DNA of 12,173 nucleotides from CAZZIZ01 sp964654535 (GCA_964654535.1 CAZZIZ010000106.1:1-12173), one strand, 5' to 3'. Shown: positions 1 through 9,155, numbered from the stretch's first letter. Made by a program: numbers and translations. Notes: a model not told the origin generated them from the letters alone.

Positions 1-270
1 AGTATACACGCTATGGTTGCCGAAGTACAAAAGTACGTGCCTGGATACGAGCTGCATCAAGACGTTCAGTTCGATGACATACCGGAAAGCGATCCTGTAT
101 TTATAGAAGGTCTAGGACACAAGCACGGATTAAAAACAACAGTACTTCTAAGAGTAGAAGGTGCGGGACACTACCTACCAGCCTACGCAGGCAATCTCGA
201 TATTATGACCAGCGCCGCGCGCGCAACTGCCGAAAGATTAGTTAGCCTAAAACTAGCGAGTCATGCATAA
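1..270 (+). CDS. mhpF: Acetaldehyde dehydrogenase (acylating), C-terminal part only
   Basis: This is the last 89 codons of a gene that begins upstream of the window; the reading frame is open from base 1. The family (MhpF/DmpF/BphJ) oxidises acetaldehyde with NAD+ and coenzyme A to acetyl-CoA in the cytoplasm, as the last step of meta-cleavage and phenylpropionate degradation. The recognisable C-terminal family signature is present: IHAMVAEVQ at the start, then GLKTTVLLRVEGAGHYLPAY followed by AGNLDIMTSAARATAERL near the end. The catalytic Cys and the NAD-binding Rossmann part are in the missing upstream portion, so they cannot be checked. The stop codon overlaps the start of the next gene, the aldolase, by 8 bases. 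That fits the known tight enzyme complex in which acetaldehyde is channelled from aldolase to dehydrogenase. The symbol follows E. coli; dmpF or bphJ would serve equally well. The family call is firm and the exact upstream pathway is unknown. Confidence 0.93.
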   Translation, partial: SIHAMVAEVQKYVPGYELHQDVQFDDIPESDPVFIEGLGHKHGLKTTVLLRVEGAGHYLPAYAGNLDIMTSAARATAERLVSLKLASHA

Positions 271-1270
271 GATCTATATCCAAGATGTTACGCTACGCGA
301 CGGCATGCATGCCATTCGCCATCAATACGGAAAAGAAAAAATAAAGGAGATTGCCATCGCTCTGGACGAAGCAGGCGTCGACGCTATAGAAATCGCGCAC
401 GGCGACGGACTCGCAGGAGGCAGCTTCAATTATGGTTTTGGGAAGCATACAGATTGGGAGTGGTTAGAAGGAATCAGCGATGCCTTGCAACAGGCCAAGC
501 TAACGACCTTAATCCTTCCGGGCATCGCCACGATAAACGATCTCAAAAAAGCCAGTAAGCTAGGCGTAAAATCAGTACGTATTGCAACGCACTGCACCGA
601 AGCAGATATAGCGCCGCAACATATTGCAGCAGCCAAAGAACTCGGAATGGATGTCGGCGGATTTCTCATGATGGCGCACATGAACGAGCCAAAAGCATTG
701 GCCGAACAAGCGAAAATCATGGAAGAAGCAGGCGCCGATTGCGTTTATGTAACCGACAGCGCCGGTGCATTAATGATGGACGGCGTGGTCGATAGAATCA
801 AAGCATTTAAGGATGTACTAAAACCCGAAACCGAAATTGGCATTCACTGCCACCACAACTTGTCACTCGGTGTGGCCAATACTGTGGTCGCCTTTCAACA
901 CGGTGCCAACCGACTCGACGCCTCTCTGGCAGGTATGGGTGCGGGTGCGGGCAATGCACCTTTGGAAGTGCTTATCGCGGTGCTCGATAAAATGGACATA
1001 GAAAACAATTCAGATCTGACCAAACTGATGAACGCTGCCGACGATTTAATTCGACCGCTGCAAGTGCGTCCCGTGCGCGTCGATCGCGAAACCCTTTCAC
1101 TCGGTTACGCTGGTGTCTACTCCAGTTTCTTACTACACGCAGAACGTGCAGCTAAAAAGTACGACCTTGAAACTACCGCCATCTTGCAAGAATTGGGTAA
1201 GCGCAAAATGGTAGGAGGACAAGAAGACATGATTGTAGATGTTGCCCTGGATATGTTGAATAAAGAATAA
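263..1270 (+). CDS. mhpE: 4-hydroxy-2-oxovalerate aldolase
   Basis: This 335-residue protein has the usual length of the MhpE/DmpG/BphI family. These cytoplasmic, divalent-metal (typically Mn2+) class II aldolases split 4-hydroxy-2-oxovalerate into pyruvate and acetaldehyde. The N-terminal HMGL-like TIM barrel opens with DVTLRDGMHAIRHQY, giving catalytic Arg12, metal ligand Asp13 and His16. The second metal site is the HxH of IHCHHN, His195 and His197. All these residues sit five positions before the DmpG residues I recall (R17, D18, H21, H200, H202), so the active site looks intact. The C-terminal communication domain, which contacts the dehydrogenase, is full length. The ATG start lies inside the end of the dehydrogenase gene (8-base overlap) without an evident Shine-Dalgarno sequence, so translational coupling is likely. 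The gene is followed by a repeat element, not by another catabolic gene, so it ends this operon. Several blocks of its sequence are GC-rich compared with the downstream genes. Confidence 0.95.
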   Translation: MHKIYIQDVTLRDGMHAIRHQYGKEKIKEIAIALDEAGVDAIEIAHGDGLAGGSFNYGFGKHTDWEWLEGISDALQQAKLTTLILPGIATINDLKKASKLGVKSVRIATHCTEADIAPQHIAAAKELGMDVGGFLMMAHMNEPKALAEQAKIMEEAGADCVYVTDSAGALMMDGVVDRIKAFKDVLKPETEIGIHCHHNLSLGVANTVVAFQHGANRLDASLAGMGAGAGNAPLEVLIAVLDKMDIENNSDLTKLMNAADDLIRPLQVRPVRVDRETLSLGYAGVYSSFLLHAERAAKKYDLETTAILQELGKRKMVGGQEDMIVDVALDMLNKE

Positions 1271-1275
1271 GATTT

Positions 1276-1480
1276 TATGGGCGTGTCCCTGCGCTTTTTG
1301 CTTCTTCTGCAAGCAGAAAGCAAAAAGCTTGGGTCGGGCTTTTCCAAGACTCCGCTTCGCTACGGTCCCCATCTTGTTTCACCAAAGCAAATCCATCTAC
1401 CGCAAGCGGTAAGGATTTACTGGCTCAACAAAGGCGACTGCTCCCCTTCGGTCGCATCTTTCCAATCCCTCACGCGTGCC
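1276..1480 (-). repeat. Intergenic multi-hairpin element, possible repeat or structured RNA
   Basis: This 200-base stretch fills the gap between the convergent aldolase and pbpC genes. Read on the minus strand it starts at the pbpC stop codon with GCGTGAGGGATTG (1463-1475). It continues through variable hairpins to GGAAAAGCCCGACCC (1331-1345), then a long hairpin, and closes with GGGACACGCCC (1279-1289). Visible stems: 11 perfect pairs between 1293-1303 and 1318-1328; a TACCGC/GCGGTA hairpin (1398-1411) extended by AAATCC/GGATTT (1389-1394 with 1413-1418); GCGAC (1434-1438) with GTCGC (1451-1455); and GCGTG (1281-1285) with CACGC (1471-1475), which could close the whole element. The block order resembles an intergenic repeat I recall from Flavobacteriia genomes; that recollection could not be checked. 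No stem is followed by a T run, so it is not a standard terminator. Its function is unknown. A 68-codon plus-strand frame inside it looks accidental. Confidence 0.55.
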
Positions 1481-3777
1481 TAGAAATATTTCACAACAAT
1501 TTCCAAATCACTAGAACCACCTCGATCATCGGCACAAGAGATTTTTACACTTCCCGCATTTGGCGTAAAGAATAGATTCTCACTTGCCTTCACAGTGCCA
1601 ATAAACTTATCATCGACATACCAATAGACTTCTTTTACTTCATTGGAAACATTTGCCTTCAGGGCTAACTTACTGTTGTCTTCACGATCAATAAAATACT
1701 CAGTGTTCGCTGCCAAGGAAATTATCTCTGGTTCTACGATATCTTTGACATGCGCGCATGAAGGGTTATGAGCTGGTACCTTTTCGAATGGTATTTCCGC
1801 GTTTTCATAATAGCTCAGTATTTCAGGAGCGTGATTCGGCAGCAATTCTTTGCTGCAATTGTGCTTATGCTGGCAAAGCCCACAATAGCTGTGCTTTCTT
1901 TCAGCATCTATCCAGACGTATTGCAGGTGCTGACACTTTTGATTTGAACTAACTCCAGGAATGTAGGCCGCCCAAATTTTATGGTCACAAAAGAAGTTGG
2001 CCCGTAAGCCAGTAACGCTGCATACTTCTCGAAGTTTATGCTCTTTGGGCTTGGCCAACCATTGTAATGTTCGAGACTGATCAATCTGATTAAATAACTC
2101 AAACAGCAAAGGGGAAGCCATTCCAGCTCCATTCAATTCAGGGACACCTTCTCCAGAAAAGTTACCGACCCAAGTTGCTATGGTGTAGTTCTTATTGTAT
2201 CCTACCGCCCAAGCATCGTGTCGACCGTAAGAAGTTCCCGTTTTCCATGCAATACGATTTAACGAAACACTACTGCTAAAGTTATTAGGTAAATCAGGAC
2301 GATTGGCCTTGCTTAAAATATCTCCGAGCATATAAGCCGCGGTTGAAGAAACCAAAAGTTGCTTTTCATCGTTTTCTTGATCTTTCAAATAAACCAAAGG
2401 CCGCTCCATTCCACCTTGCGCAAAACTCGCATACAATCTAGCGAGGTCTTCTAGCCGTACGCCACAAGCCCCAAGCGCAAGAGACAAGCCAAACTTATCG
2501 CGGTTATCAGCAATCCATTCGAATCCCGCATCATCTAGTTTGTCGACAAAGTTTCCAAGGCCAACGCTACGTAAGGCCATTACCGCTGGAATATTCAATG
2601 ATCTTGATAAGGCCTCTTCTACACTAATGGGTCCATTATATTTTCCATCGTAATTCACTGGACTATAACCAGACAGGTTCACAGGGACATCACTTACTTT
2701 TTGTTGCGGTGTCAACTTGCCCTGGTCAAAAGCCATAGCATAAATCAAAGGTTTCAAGGTACTACCAGGAGCACGCAGCGCTTGGATACCATCTACCTGC
2801 CCGCTATCGGTATTGTCGTAGTAATCAGCTGAACCAACATAAGCGATTACTTCATTCGTTTTGTTATCGATAACAATGGCTGTAGCGTTGTTTACATTTA
2901 TGGCTTTCAGCTGATTACTGTGATTTTTCACAATGCCCTCTGCTACTTTTTGCTTTTCGTAGGAAAGGCTGCTTTTAATATTATCCTTGAGTGGAAAATC
3001 CTTTTTCATTCGTCTGCACCAATGCTGAGCCCGCTTAGGACTTTCGTGCCTTTCTATTTCTAAGGGTTCATCCAATGCATCGGCAATCTCCTCTGAGTTG
3101 AAGTGGCCTCCTTCTTCGTACATCTTCAACCAGCGATTGCGCTCTGCTAAAAGTTCGTTCTGCATAGATCCTGGCTGCAGCGAATTCGGGCGATTGGGAA
3201 TAATACTCAGTACGCAAGCTTCGGCAACGCTTATTTGCTCCAAAGGTTTTTGGAAATACAATACGCCCGCCGCTTTAACACCTTCGATGTTTCCGCCGTA
3301 AGGTACAAGGTTGAAGTATAGCTGTAGTATTTCATCTTTAGAATATGCCAACTCCAGCTGAAAGGCTCTTCCTATTTCCTTGAGCTTGTTCCAATAGGTT
3401 CGCTTTTTGGGAGAAAGCAATCTTGCCACCTGCATTGTAATGGTACTTGCACCAGAGGTTCTTTTTCCCGTGCTGACATTGCGTGCTAAAGCGCGCACTA
3501 TTGCAAAAGGATTTACCCCGGGATGCTTGTAAAAATACTTGTCCTCCTTGGCGATCATTGCCTTTACCAAGGTTGGGCTCAATTCATCTAACTCGGTTTT
3601 CATGCGCCACTTGTGGTCGCTCGTTAGATAAGCGTCAAGCATAAGTCCATGGCGATCGTAAATAACCTTAGAATATTCAATATCAACTTTAAGTGGGTAT
3701 ACAAGGTGCAAGAGCAAGCCCACAAAGCAAAAAGCCAGGCCGCATTTGAATATCCTTGTTAAGCACCTTCGTATCAT
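1480..3777 (-). CDS. pbpC: Penicillin-binding protein 1C (bifunctional peptidoglycan synthase)
   Basis: This 765-residue class A penicillin-binding protein polymerises glycan strands from lipid II and can cross-link peptides in the periplasm. Residues about 8-29 form the single N-terminal membrane anchor. The glycosyltransferase 51 domain follows, with the catalytic motif EDKYFYKHPG (Glu78) and GASTITMQ (109-116). The transpeptidase domain has all three motifs: STLK (Ser339, Lys342), SLN (393-395) and KTG (512-514). After it comes a Cys-rich segment (Cys586, 597, 615, 632, 635, 641, 674). The last 85 or so residues form a beta domain matching the PBP1C C-terminal (BiPBP_C) type. The length is close to E. 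coli PbpC (about 770). The ATG start is 5 bases after the stop of the macroglobulin gene, so the two are one transcript, as in many bacteria. The stop codon touches the repeat element downstream. Both active sites look intact, so it is probably a functional enzyme. Confidence 0.95.
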   Translation of the reverse strand: MIRRCLTRIFKCGLAFCFVGLLLHLVYPLKVDIEYSKVIYDRHGLMLDAYLTSDHKWRMKTELDELSPTLVKAMIAKEDKYFYKHPGVNPFAIVRALARNVSTGKRTSGASTITMQVARLLSPKKRTYWNKLKEIGRAFQLELAYSKDEILQLYFNLVPYGGNIEGVKAAGVLYFQKPLEQISVAEACVLSIIPNRPNSLQPGSMQNELLAERNRWLKMYEEGGHFNSEEIADALDEPLEIERHESPKRAQHWCRRMKKDFPLKDNIKSSLSYEKQKVAEGIVKNHSNQLKAINVNNATAIVIDNKTNEVIAYVGSADYYDNTDSGQVDGIQALRAPGSTLKPLIYAMAFDQGKLTPQQKVSDVPVNLSGYSPVNYDGKYNGPISVEEALSRSLNIPAVMALRSVGLGNFVDKLDDAGFEWIADNRDKFGLSLALGACGVRLEDLARLYASFAQGGMERPLVYLKDQENDEKQLLVSSTAAYMLGDILSKANRPDLPNNFSSSVSLNRIAWKTGTSYGRHDAWAVGYNKNYTIATWVGNFSGEGVPELNGAGMASPLLFELFNQIDQSRTLQWLAKPKEHKLREVCSVTGLRANFFCDHKIWAAYIPGVSSNQKCQHLQYVWIDAERKHSYCGLCQHKHNCSKELLPNHAPEILSYYENAEIPFEKVPAHNPSCAHVKDIVEPEIISLAANTEYFIDREDNSKLALKANVSNEVKEVYWYVDDKFIGTVKASENLFFTPNAGSVKISCADDRGGSSDLEIVVKYF

Positions 3778-3782
3778 TCGTT

Positions 3783-6700
3783 TTAATTAATGGTCAGCGT
3801 ATGAGCTCCGTTTACCGAATAAAAGTCTCCGTCGTACATAGAATCAGCACTGACAGGACCGACTTTAAAAGTCCCTTTTGTTACCGCCCTGACTAGGTAG
3901 TAATAGGTCTTCGTTCTCTTGGTCGCTGTAACAAACATATGTACTCTATCATCTCGAATATCAAAGTGCTCAGGAGTAGATGGCGTTGCCAAATTCGGAA
4001 GACTTGGAGCTTCATTCAAGCGAGGATTCTCAACTTCAAATCCTGCCGGCAGTATATCTGTTATCACTACGTTTTCTAACTCGGGCTTACTGCTCTGCAG
4101 CGTTAACTGCACCACTACCAAGTCATTCTGATTGATTTCCTTTTTACCAAGCACTCGCCCTTCACGATCTAAATATCGACGACGCACTTTTAAGTTGTTA
4201 TCACTTTCGGGAACGGTCAAAGAACTTGCTAAGCCTTCACGGTTTAGATAATAGTAAACAGGCGAATCACTAGTCGGCTTTATACTGAACTTATTTGAGG
4301 CAAAATCCGCTACACTAAGTGTGAGATTGTCTTTCCCTTCGAAGAGTATTGTATTTCCATTGGCTAGTTTAATTTCTGCTGGAGATTCATCGCCTATTTT
4401 CCCTTCAAACAATTTACCGAGGGCCATAAAGGAAAAGGCCATCTCTTGCGTGTTGAGATATCGTTCGCTTTCCAACTCTTTTATCAATAAATGAGATAAG
4501 TTTCTAATCTGCGGATTCTCTGGGTCTGCTTCGTTAAGTGAATAGAGCGTCAGCGCTAAGTTTCGAATATGCGAATAAAAACTTCCGCTGGACGAGCGAT
4601 TTCCCTTTTCCGAACCAAACTCATCGGGTACCAATTCCTCATATTTGTCCAGATCTCCTGCTACTGCGTAAGCCGCTGCAATAAGGTATTTCGAATCTTC
4701 AGACAAGACATCTGGCTTTGACTTGTAATAGTTCATAGTAGAAAACTGAGCCTTACCTCTAAGTGCCAATACAAAAAGTGAATAAGGTATTTCGCGTCGC
4801 GCTATTTCCTTGCTATAAGTTCTATTATACCAGTAAATTCTCGTTTCCTTTTGCTTGACTTGTTCTATGAGGTAATCTTCCAAACCCTTGAGAACATCTT
4901 TGCTCACATTAAATCCTCGTGCTTCTGCCTCGTGCAAAAAGTGAAGTCCATAGGCACTTACCCACCAATTAGCCCTACCGCTCCAGTAAGCTAAACCTCC
5001 ACTCGATACGCGTCTATTTGTAATTTTATTGATCGCCTCTTGCACGTAGTAGTCCGACGGATTGGCTTTGTTAAAATCTGGATCGACCATCGCTGCGATT
5101 TCATTAAAAAAGACTTGCGGAAACGCTCTGGATATGGTTTGCTCTGTACAGCCATGCGGGTAACCCAGTAAGCTCTTCAATATTTTGCCGAAACGAATCA
5201 ATGGACTTCGACTTAGAACAAGCTCTCCGTCTATTGTGTTTTCCATTAAATTCTTAGTCCAATCTAATTCAACCGATTCACCACTTTCAAGTTCACCGGA
5301 CTCAGCAAACTTTTGCAGTGTACTTCCAGCGCGGACAGTTACTTCTATTTTTTCATTGAAAGTTTCGCTCGGCACTTTCATCTTCACATCGAAGGACGCT
5401 ATGCCTATTTGACTTTCGGTTTTCGCCTCAAATTCAAATTGCATTTCGCTATTTGGCGGAATGGTTGTTTGTCTGGTACGCTCACCGACAATGCTGGCAG
5501 GACTCGTGGCCTCTATGCTCACCGAACCGCTAATTGGCTTATCAGTAGTGTTACTTAGTGTAACTGGCACTTTTATTTCATCGGCTGGTGTAAGGAACCG
5601 CGGGATACCGGTACTCACTACTATTGGGTCCTTGACTATAATGTTCTCATGTGTGCTGGCCATCTGCGAGCCTGAGTGGGCTACGGCCATCACTCTAAGG
5701 TTACCCGAGAACTGAGGTATTTCAAAACTCACCCTTCCGTTTCCATTTACATCGGCTTGTTGCACCCCACTCCAATAGCGAACCAGTTTCACTCGCTTAG
5801 AGCCCAGCGGGTTAACTCGTTTTTCCAAATCGTAGCCACCTCCACCAGAGAGCGTTCCAGTGTTTAGTTCTGGAAATAGGAATGGATAAATATCTGCCGA
5901 AAGCACACCTAGTGCACGCTTCCGATAGAAATGATCGTATGGGTTAGGTGTTTTATAGTTGGTCAACTGCAATATTCCCTCGTCAACCACGGCAATGGTG
6001 TAATGCGCATTGGGATCGGTTTTTACGGTTATCGTCTGCGTTTTCTTTGAGCGCGAAGTTTCCGCCATTGCTAGATCTAGCTTGAGCTCGTTACGCGCAT
6101 CGTCGACCTTTATGTTTTTATAACCATGCGCAACCGTTATTGGAATCTGATCTTTTCCGTGCGCTCGGAAGAGCGTGGCACTTACGTATACATTTGGCAA
6201 GTGTTTACCGTCTAGGTTAACTTCCAGCTCAGCAGATTTCTTGTCGGTTTTTAAATAACGGTACTCTATTACCTCATCTCGCTCCAAGGTGACAAGCAGT
6301 TTCCCGGCAAATGGTGTTTGAAATAGAATTTTTGCCTTGTCTCCCACTTGGTAGTTTTCTTTATCAAGTGTGATTTCCACTTTACCTTCTCTATTCACTT
6401 CAAAAGAAGTACTCTCGGTTCTACCCCATCCATAGGCACAAAACTCACGGTGTATATAGTTCATACCGTCTGTAGTATAGATTCGTACGGTATAGAGGCC
6501 ACTTATAGAAGGATTGAAGGGCAGGCTAGCTTTTCCATTTCGAAACTTTAATTCACTGCTTGATATTACTTCGTCCTCCTTTACCGAGCGATAGGTATAG
6601 TAACCGCTGGAACTTCGTTCCATTACGGTTCGATACTTCACTCTTACGATTTCAACTTTCGTACTGGCATCGGATACTATCTGATCATCTTTATTGACGG

Positions 6701-9155
6701 CTACGAGATTCAAGTCTATGACTTTTCCAACTTCGACATATCTATCCGTTCTAGCTATCCCAAAGAAGACGTCTTGCGTATACAATCTGTAGGACTTCGT
6801 TCTATTTACTGGTCTGCCAGATTCATCAAAAACAGTTAGAAGTAGCTTTCCGTCTATCACTCCATTTGCCTTAAATTGATCTTTAAACAAGAACGAGTAA
6901 GTCCCTTTTCCTTCCTTATCGGTTTTACCCTCGCTTTGATTTCGAAAGAGCTCATTGCGCTTTTTAAGATTGAACCGGTAAGTAGGAAACTGTTTTGAAG
7001 AGAAATAACCATGCTTTGCTTCGGAGACCAGTTCGTAGTTACGATTGGCGGCTGGCGGTCCAAAGAAATTATCGGCTTGGAAGTTTACTTTGAGGCTATC
7101 GCCGATTAGATAGTCTTCTTGATCTGTTTCAATTTTAGTTTTTATGCGATCAGGCATAAACTCTTCTACACGAAAAGCCAATTGTCCTATAGAAGTATCA
7201 TTGCCTAAATAGACCCCTACCCGATAGTTACCAGTTATGGCTCCATCAGAAAGCGCAAGACTAGCATCAAATGCACCAGCTTTATTAATAGAACCCTGCT
7301 TGCTGCTCAGCTCGCTGCCATTGGGTAGTATCCATTTGAGTTTTATTGGCATCGCTTTACTAAGCTGTACTTCATTGTCTCGAAGAATACCCGCGATGTT
7401 CACCGTCTCTCCAGGTCTGTATATGTCACGCTCCCCGTATAAGAAAAGGTCATAGTTTAAATCATTGGGGCGCTTTCCTCCTACATCGAAGCGAGAACTA
7501 CTTACTTGGCTTTTATTTAAGTGAATAAAATTGTGATCCGTACCATAATTGGCGAAGACCATTCCGATATCGAAATCTTTCCACTCGCCATTATTTTTAA
7601 ATACTGCGACACCATCGCTATTTGTGCTGGCTGAAAACACTTCTTGATTGGTCCTACTCACGAAATTGACTTTTGCGCCAGACACTGGATCGGCACTGCT
7701 CAAGGTGTTTACGAAAACAAAAACTTCCTCTTCTCCTGTTTTGGTTACTAAACCCAAATCGGAAATACTTACTACTTGACTGTCTTGAAGCCAGTTCCCT
7801 TTGTCCGACCTGATTTTGACGACATAAATGCCTTTTAAATCGGTGTACTCATCTATAATGTTAAGCGGCATTAAGAGCCCATTTCCATTTTTTTCTAAAG
7901 TGGAGGGATCTATTTTGCTTTCATGAACTAGCTTGCCGTAATCCTTCGTACTATAGGTATAGTAGTTCGTATTGCGATATTCTCGGTTGTAGTAGTAGTT
8001 TCTCCTTTTACCCTCTTTAAAGAACTTAAGGAGATTGTTGTCAAATATTTTGTAGACCTCAAGGCTAATCTCTGGAATACTAACGGCGTTGATGAGCAGT
8101 TCTTTTTTACCTCTACTCATAAGATACATAGCATCCTTCTCCGCAAATGACAAAGTAGGTTGCACCTGCCCAAAACTGATCTCTTCGCGATAATCGTAGG
8201 AAAGCGTTTTGTTGAATACACTCTGAATAGATTGGTCAATAGTTATCACATAGTCCTTATCCATAGAAAACTCGCCACTTTCGATAGTAAGACTATTTCG
8301 AGAGCGGACAACTTTGAAGTTGACTTTTGGCTTTATACTAATAAGCGCTGATAAGTTCTCAGTTTTAATCTCTTGATTGGCCACAATGGTTATAGTACCA
8401 GACAAACCGCTGTGGTTGGTATCTATATCCGTAAAGGCCAGACGCGATGTAGAATGAACCAGTAGTTTCTGCCTATCCTCAATTCTTGCACCTGAATCGT
8501 GGCGCATACGCTCTGGCATTTGTAGTAACAGGTCTAGGTCCAGGGTTTTCCCTTCCTCTAACGCATAATCAATAAGCAAAACATGTTTTCTTGAGAGTGC
8601 GCTTTTCTTCTTAAGCACATATTTAACCGGAGTGTCTTTGACGGAAAGGCTAAGCAGCTCTCTCAAATTATCTTGTGCTAATATTAGATTCAGCTCGAGA
8701 TCAACTGAAAGCATCACTTTGCCATCTATTATGGCCCAATGCGAACTCCATCGCTCAAATTTTGGATAAGGAGTATGAAATTTTATTTCCGCATATCGAC
8801 CCAAGTCGAGTTTCAGTTCTTTTTCTTGCACAAAGTCCTTGAACTCATTAGTGAATTTCAAGGAGTAGTTTGTACTGGTTTCTAAAGGGTTGTCTGGCAC
8901 GAAAAGCAAGGAGCGGTCGTCGGTCCAGCGAAATTTGCCTTCAACTTGTGGAGAAAATTCTAAGAAGTTACGGTCTATCCAGGTGTTCTGAAGGGAATCA
9001 GGAACAAGTGACTGATCGAAGTAAAAACCTAGCTGTGCATTTTTATTTAGCACCTTGCTGATGTTTGAACTTACTAGTTTTACGGAATTAGAGGATTGAC
9101 ATGCGATCAATAGTAACATCGCAATGAAGAGTAGGCTCGCGAAGCATTTTTTCAT
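3783..9155 (-). CDS. Bacterial alpha-2-macroglobulin, thioester-containing lipoprotein (YfhM-like)
   Basis: This protein of about 1790 residues belongs to the bacterial alpha-2-macroglobulins, periplasmic traps that bind proteases covalently. The ATG at 9155 was chosen over an in-frame TTG at 9182 because it gives a compact lipoprotein signal: MKKC, a hydrophobic core, then lipobox LIAC with lipidated Cys19. The following QSSNSVK lacks the acidic residues of Bacteroidota surface-export signals, so it probably stays in the periplasm. Landmarks are YRPGE of a macroglobulin domain (579-583), a Gly-rich linker TLSGGGGY before the alpha-2-macroglobulin domain (RYWSGVQ, about 1127 on), and the thioester motif GCTEQ (Cys1336, Gln1339) with helical repeats after it. 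A last beta domain from about 1690 begins LENVVITDILPAGFE. It is somewhat longer than E. coli YfhM (about 1650). The co-transcribed pbpC downstream supports a joint defence and wall-repair role. Residues 386-406 are strikingly Tyr-rich. No frameshift was seen. Confidence 0.93.
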   Translation of the reverse strand: MKKCFASLLFIAMLLLIACQSSNSVKLVSSNISKVLNKNAQLGFYFDQSLVPDSLQNTWIDRNFLEFSPQVEGKFRWTDDRSLLFVPDNPLETSTNYSLKFTNEFKDFVQEKELKLDLGRYAEIKFHTPYPKFERWSSHWAIIDGKVMLSVDLELNLILAQDNLRELLSLSVKDTPVKYVLKKKSALSRKHVLLIDYALEEGKTLDLDLLLQMPERMRHDSGARIEDRQKLLVHSTSRLAFTDIDTNHSGLSGTITIVANQEIKTENLSALISIKPKVNFKVVRSRNSLTIESGEFSMDKDYVITIDQSIQSVFNKTLSYDYREEISFGQVQPTLSFAEKDAMYLMSRGKKELLINAVSIPEISLEVYKIFDNNLLKFFKEGKRRNYYYNREYRNTNYYTYSTKDYGKLVHESKIDPSTLEKNGNGLLMPLNIIDEYTDLKGIYVVKIRSDKGNWLQDSQVVSISDLGLVTKTGEEEVFVFVNTLSSADPVSGAKVNFVSRTNQEVFSASTNSDGVAVFKNNGEWKDFDIGMVFANYGTDHNFIHLNKSQVSSSRFDVGGKRPNDLNYDLFLYGERDIYRPGETVNIAGILRDNEVQLSKAMPIKLKWILPNGSELSSKQGSINKAGAFDASLALSDGAITGNYRVGVYLGNDTSIGQLAFRVEEFMPDRIKTKIETDQEDYLIGDSLKVNFQADNFFGPPAANRNYELVSEAKHGYFSSKQFPTYRFNLKKRNELFRNQSEGKTDKEGKGTYSFLFKDQFKANGVIDGKLLLTVFDESGRPVNRTKSYRLYTQDVFFGIARTDRYVEVGKVIDLNLVAVNKDDQIVSDASTKVEIVRVKYRTVMERSSSGYYTYRSVKEDEVISSSELKFRNGKASLPFNPSISGLYTVRIYTTDGMNYIHREFCAYGWGRTESTSFEVNREGKVEITLDKENYQVGDKAKILFQTPFAGKLLVTLERDEVIEYRYLKTDKKSAELEVNLDGKHLPNVYVSATLFRAHGKDQIPITVAHGYKNIKVDDARNELKLDLAMAETSRSKKTQTITVKTDPNAHYTIAVVDEGILQLTNYKTPNPYDHFYRKRALGVLSADIYPFLFPELNTGTLSGGGGYDLEKRVNPLGSKRVKLVRYWSGVQQADVNGNGRVSFEIPQFSGNLRVMAVAHSGSQMASTHENIIVKDPIVVSTGIPRFLTPADEIKVPVTLSNTTDKPISGSVSIEATSPASIVGERTRQTTIPPNSEMQFEFEAKTESQIGIASFDVKMKVPSETFNEKIEVTVRAGSTLQKFAESGELESGESVELDWTKNLMENTIDGELVLSRSPLIRFGKILKSLLGYPHGCTEQTISRAFPQVFFNEIAAMVDPDFNKANPSDYYVQEAINKITNRRVSSGGLAYWSGRANWWVSAYGLHFLHEAEARGFNVSKDVLKGLEDYLIEQVKQKETRIYWYNRTYSKEIARREIPYSLFVLALRGKAQFSTMNYYKSKPDVLSEDSKYLIAAAYAVAGDLDKYEELVPDEFGSEKGNRSSSGSFYSHIRNLALTLYSLNEADPENPQIRNLSHLLIKELESERYLNTQEMAFSFMALGKLFEGKIGDESPAEIKLANGNTILFEGKDNLTLSVADFASNKFSIKPTSDSPVYYYLNREGLASSLTVPESDNNLKVRRRYLDREGRVLGKKEINQNDLVVVQLTLQSSKPELENVVITDILPAGFEVENPRLNEAPSLPNLATPSTPEHFDIRDDRVHMFVTATKRTKTYYYLVRAVTKGTFKVGPVSADSMYDGDFYSVNGAHTLTIN

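Noticed and set aside
1293..1328. Strong 11-pair hairpin as an intrinsic terminator
   Set aside because: Neither strand has a T run directly after the stem; it is better explained as part of the repeat element.
1277..1483. 68-codon plus-strand open frame between the aldolase and pbpC
   Set aside because: It consists of the hairpins of the repeat element, overlaps the end of pbpC, and its product resembles no protein I know. Open frames inside such elements are accidental.
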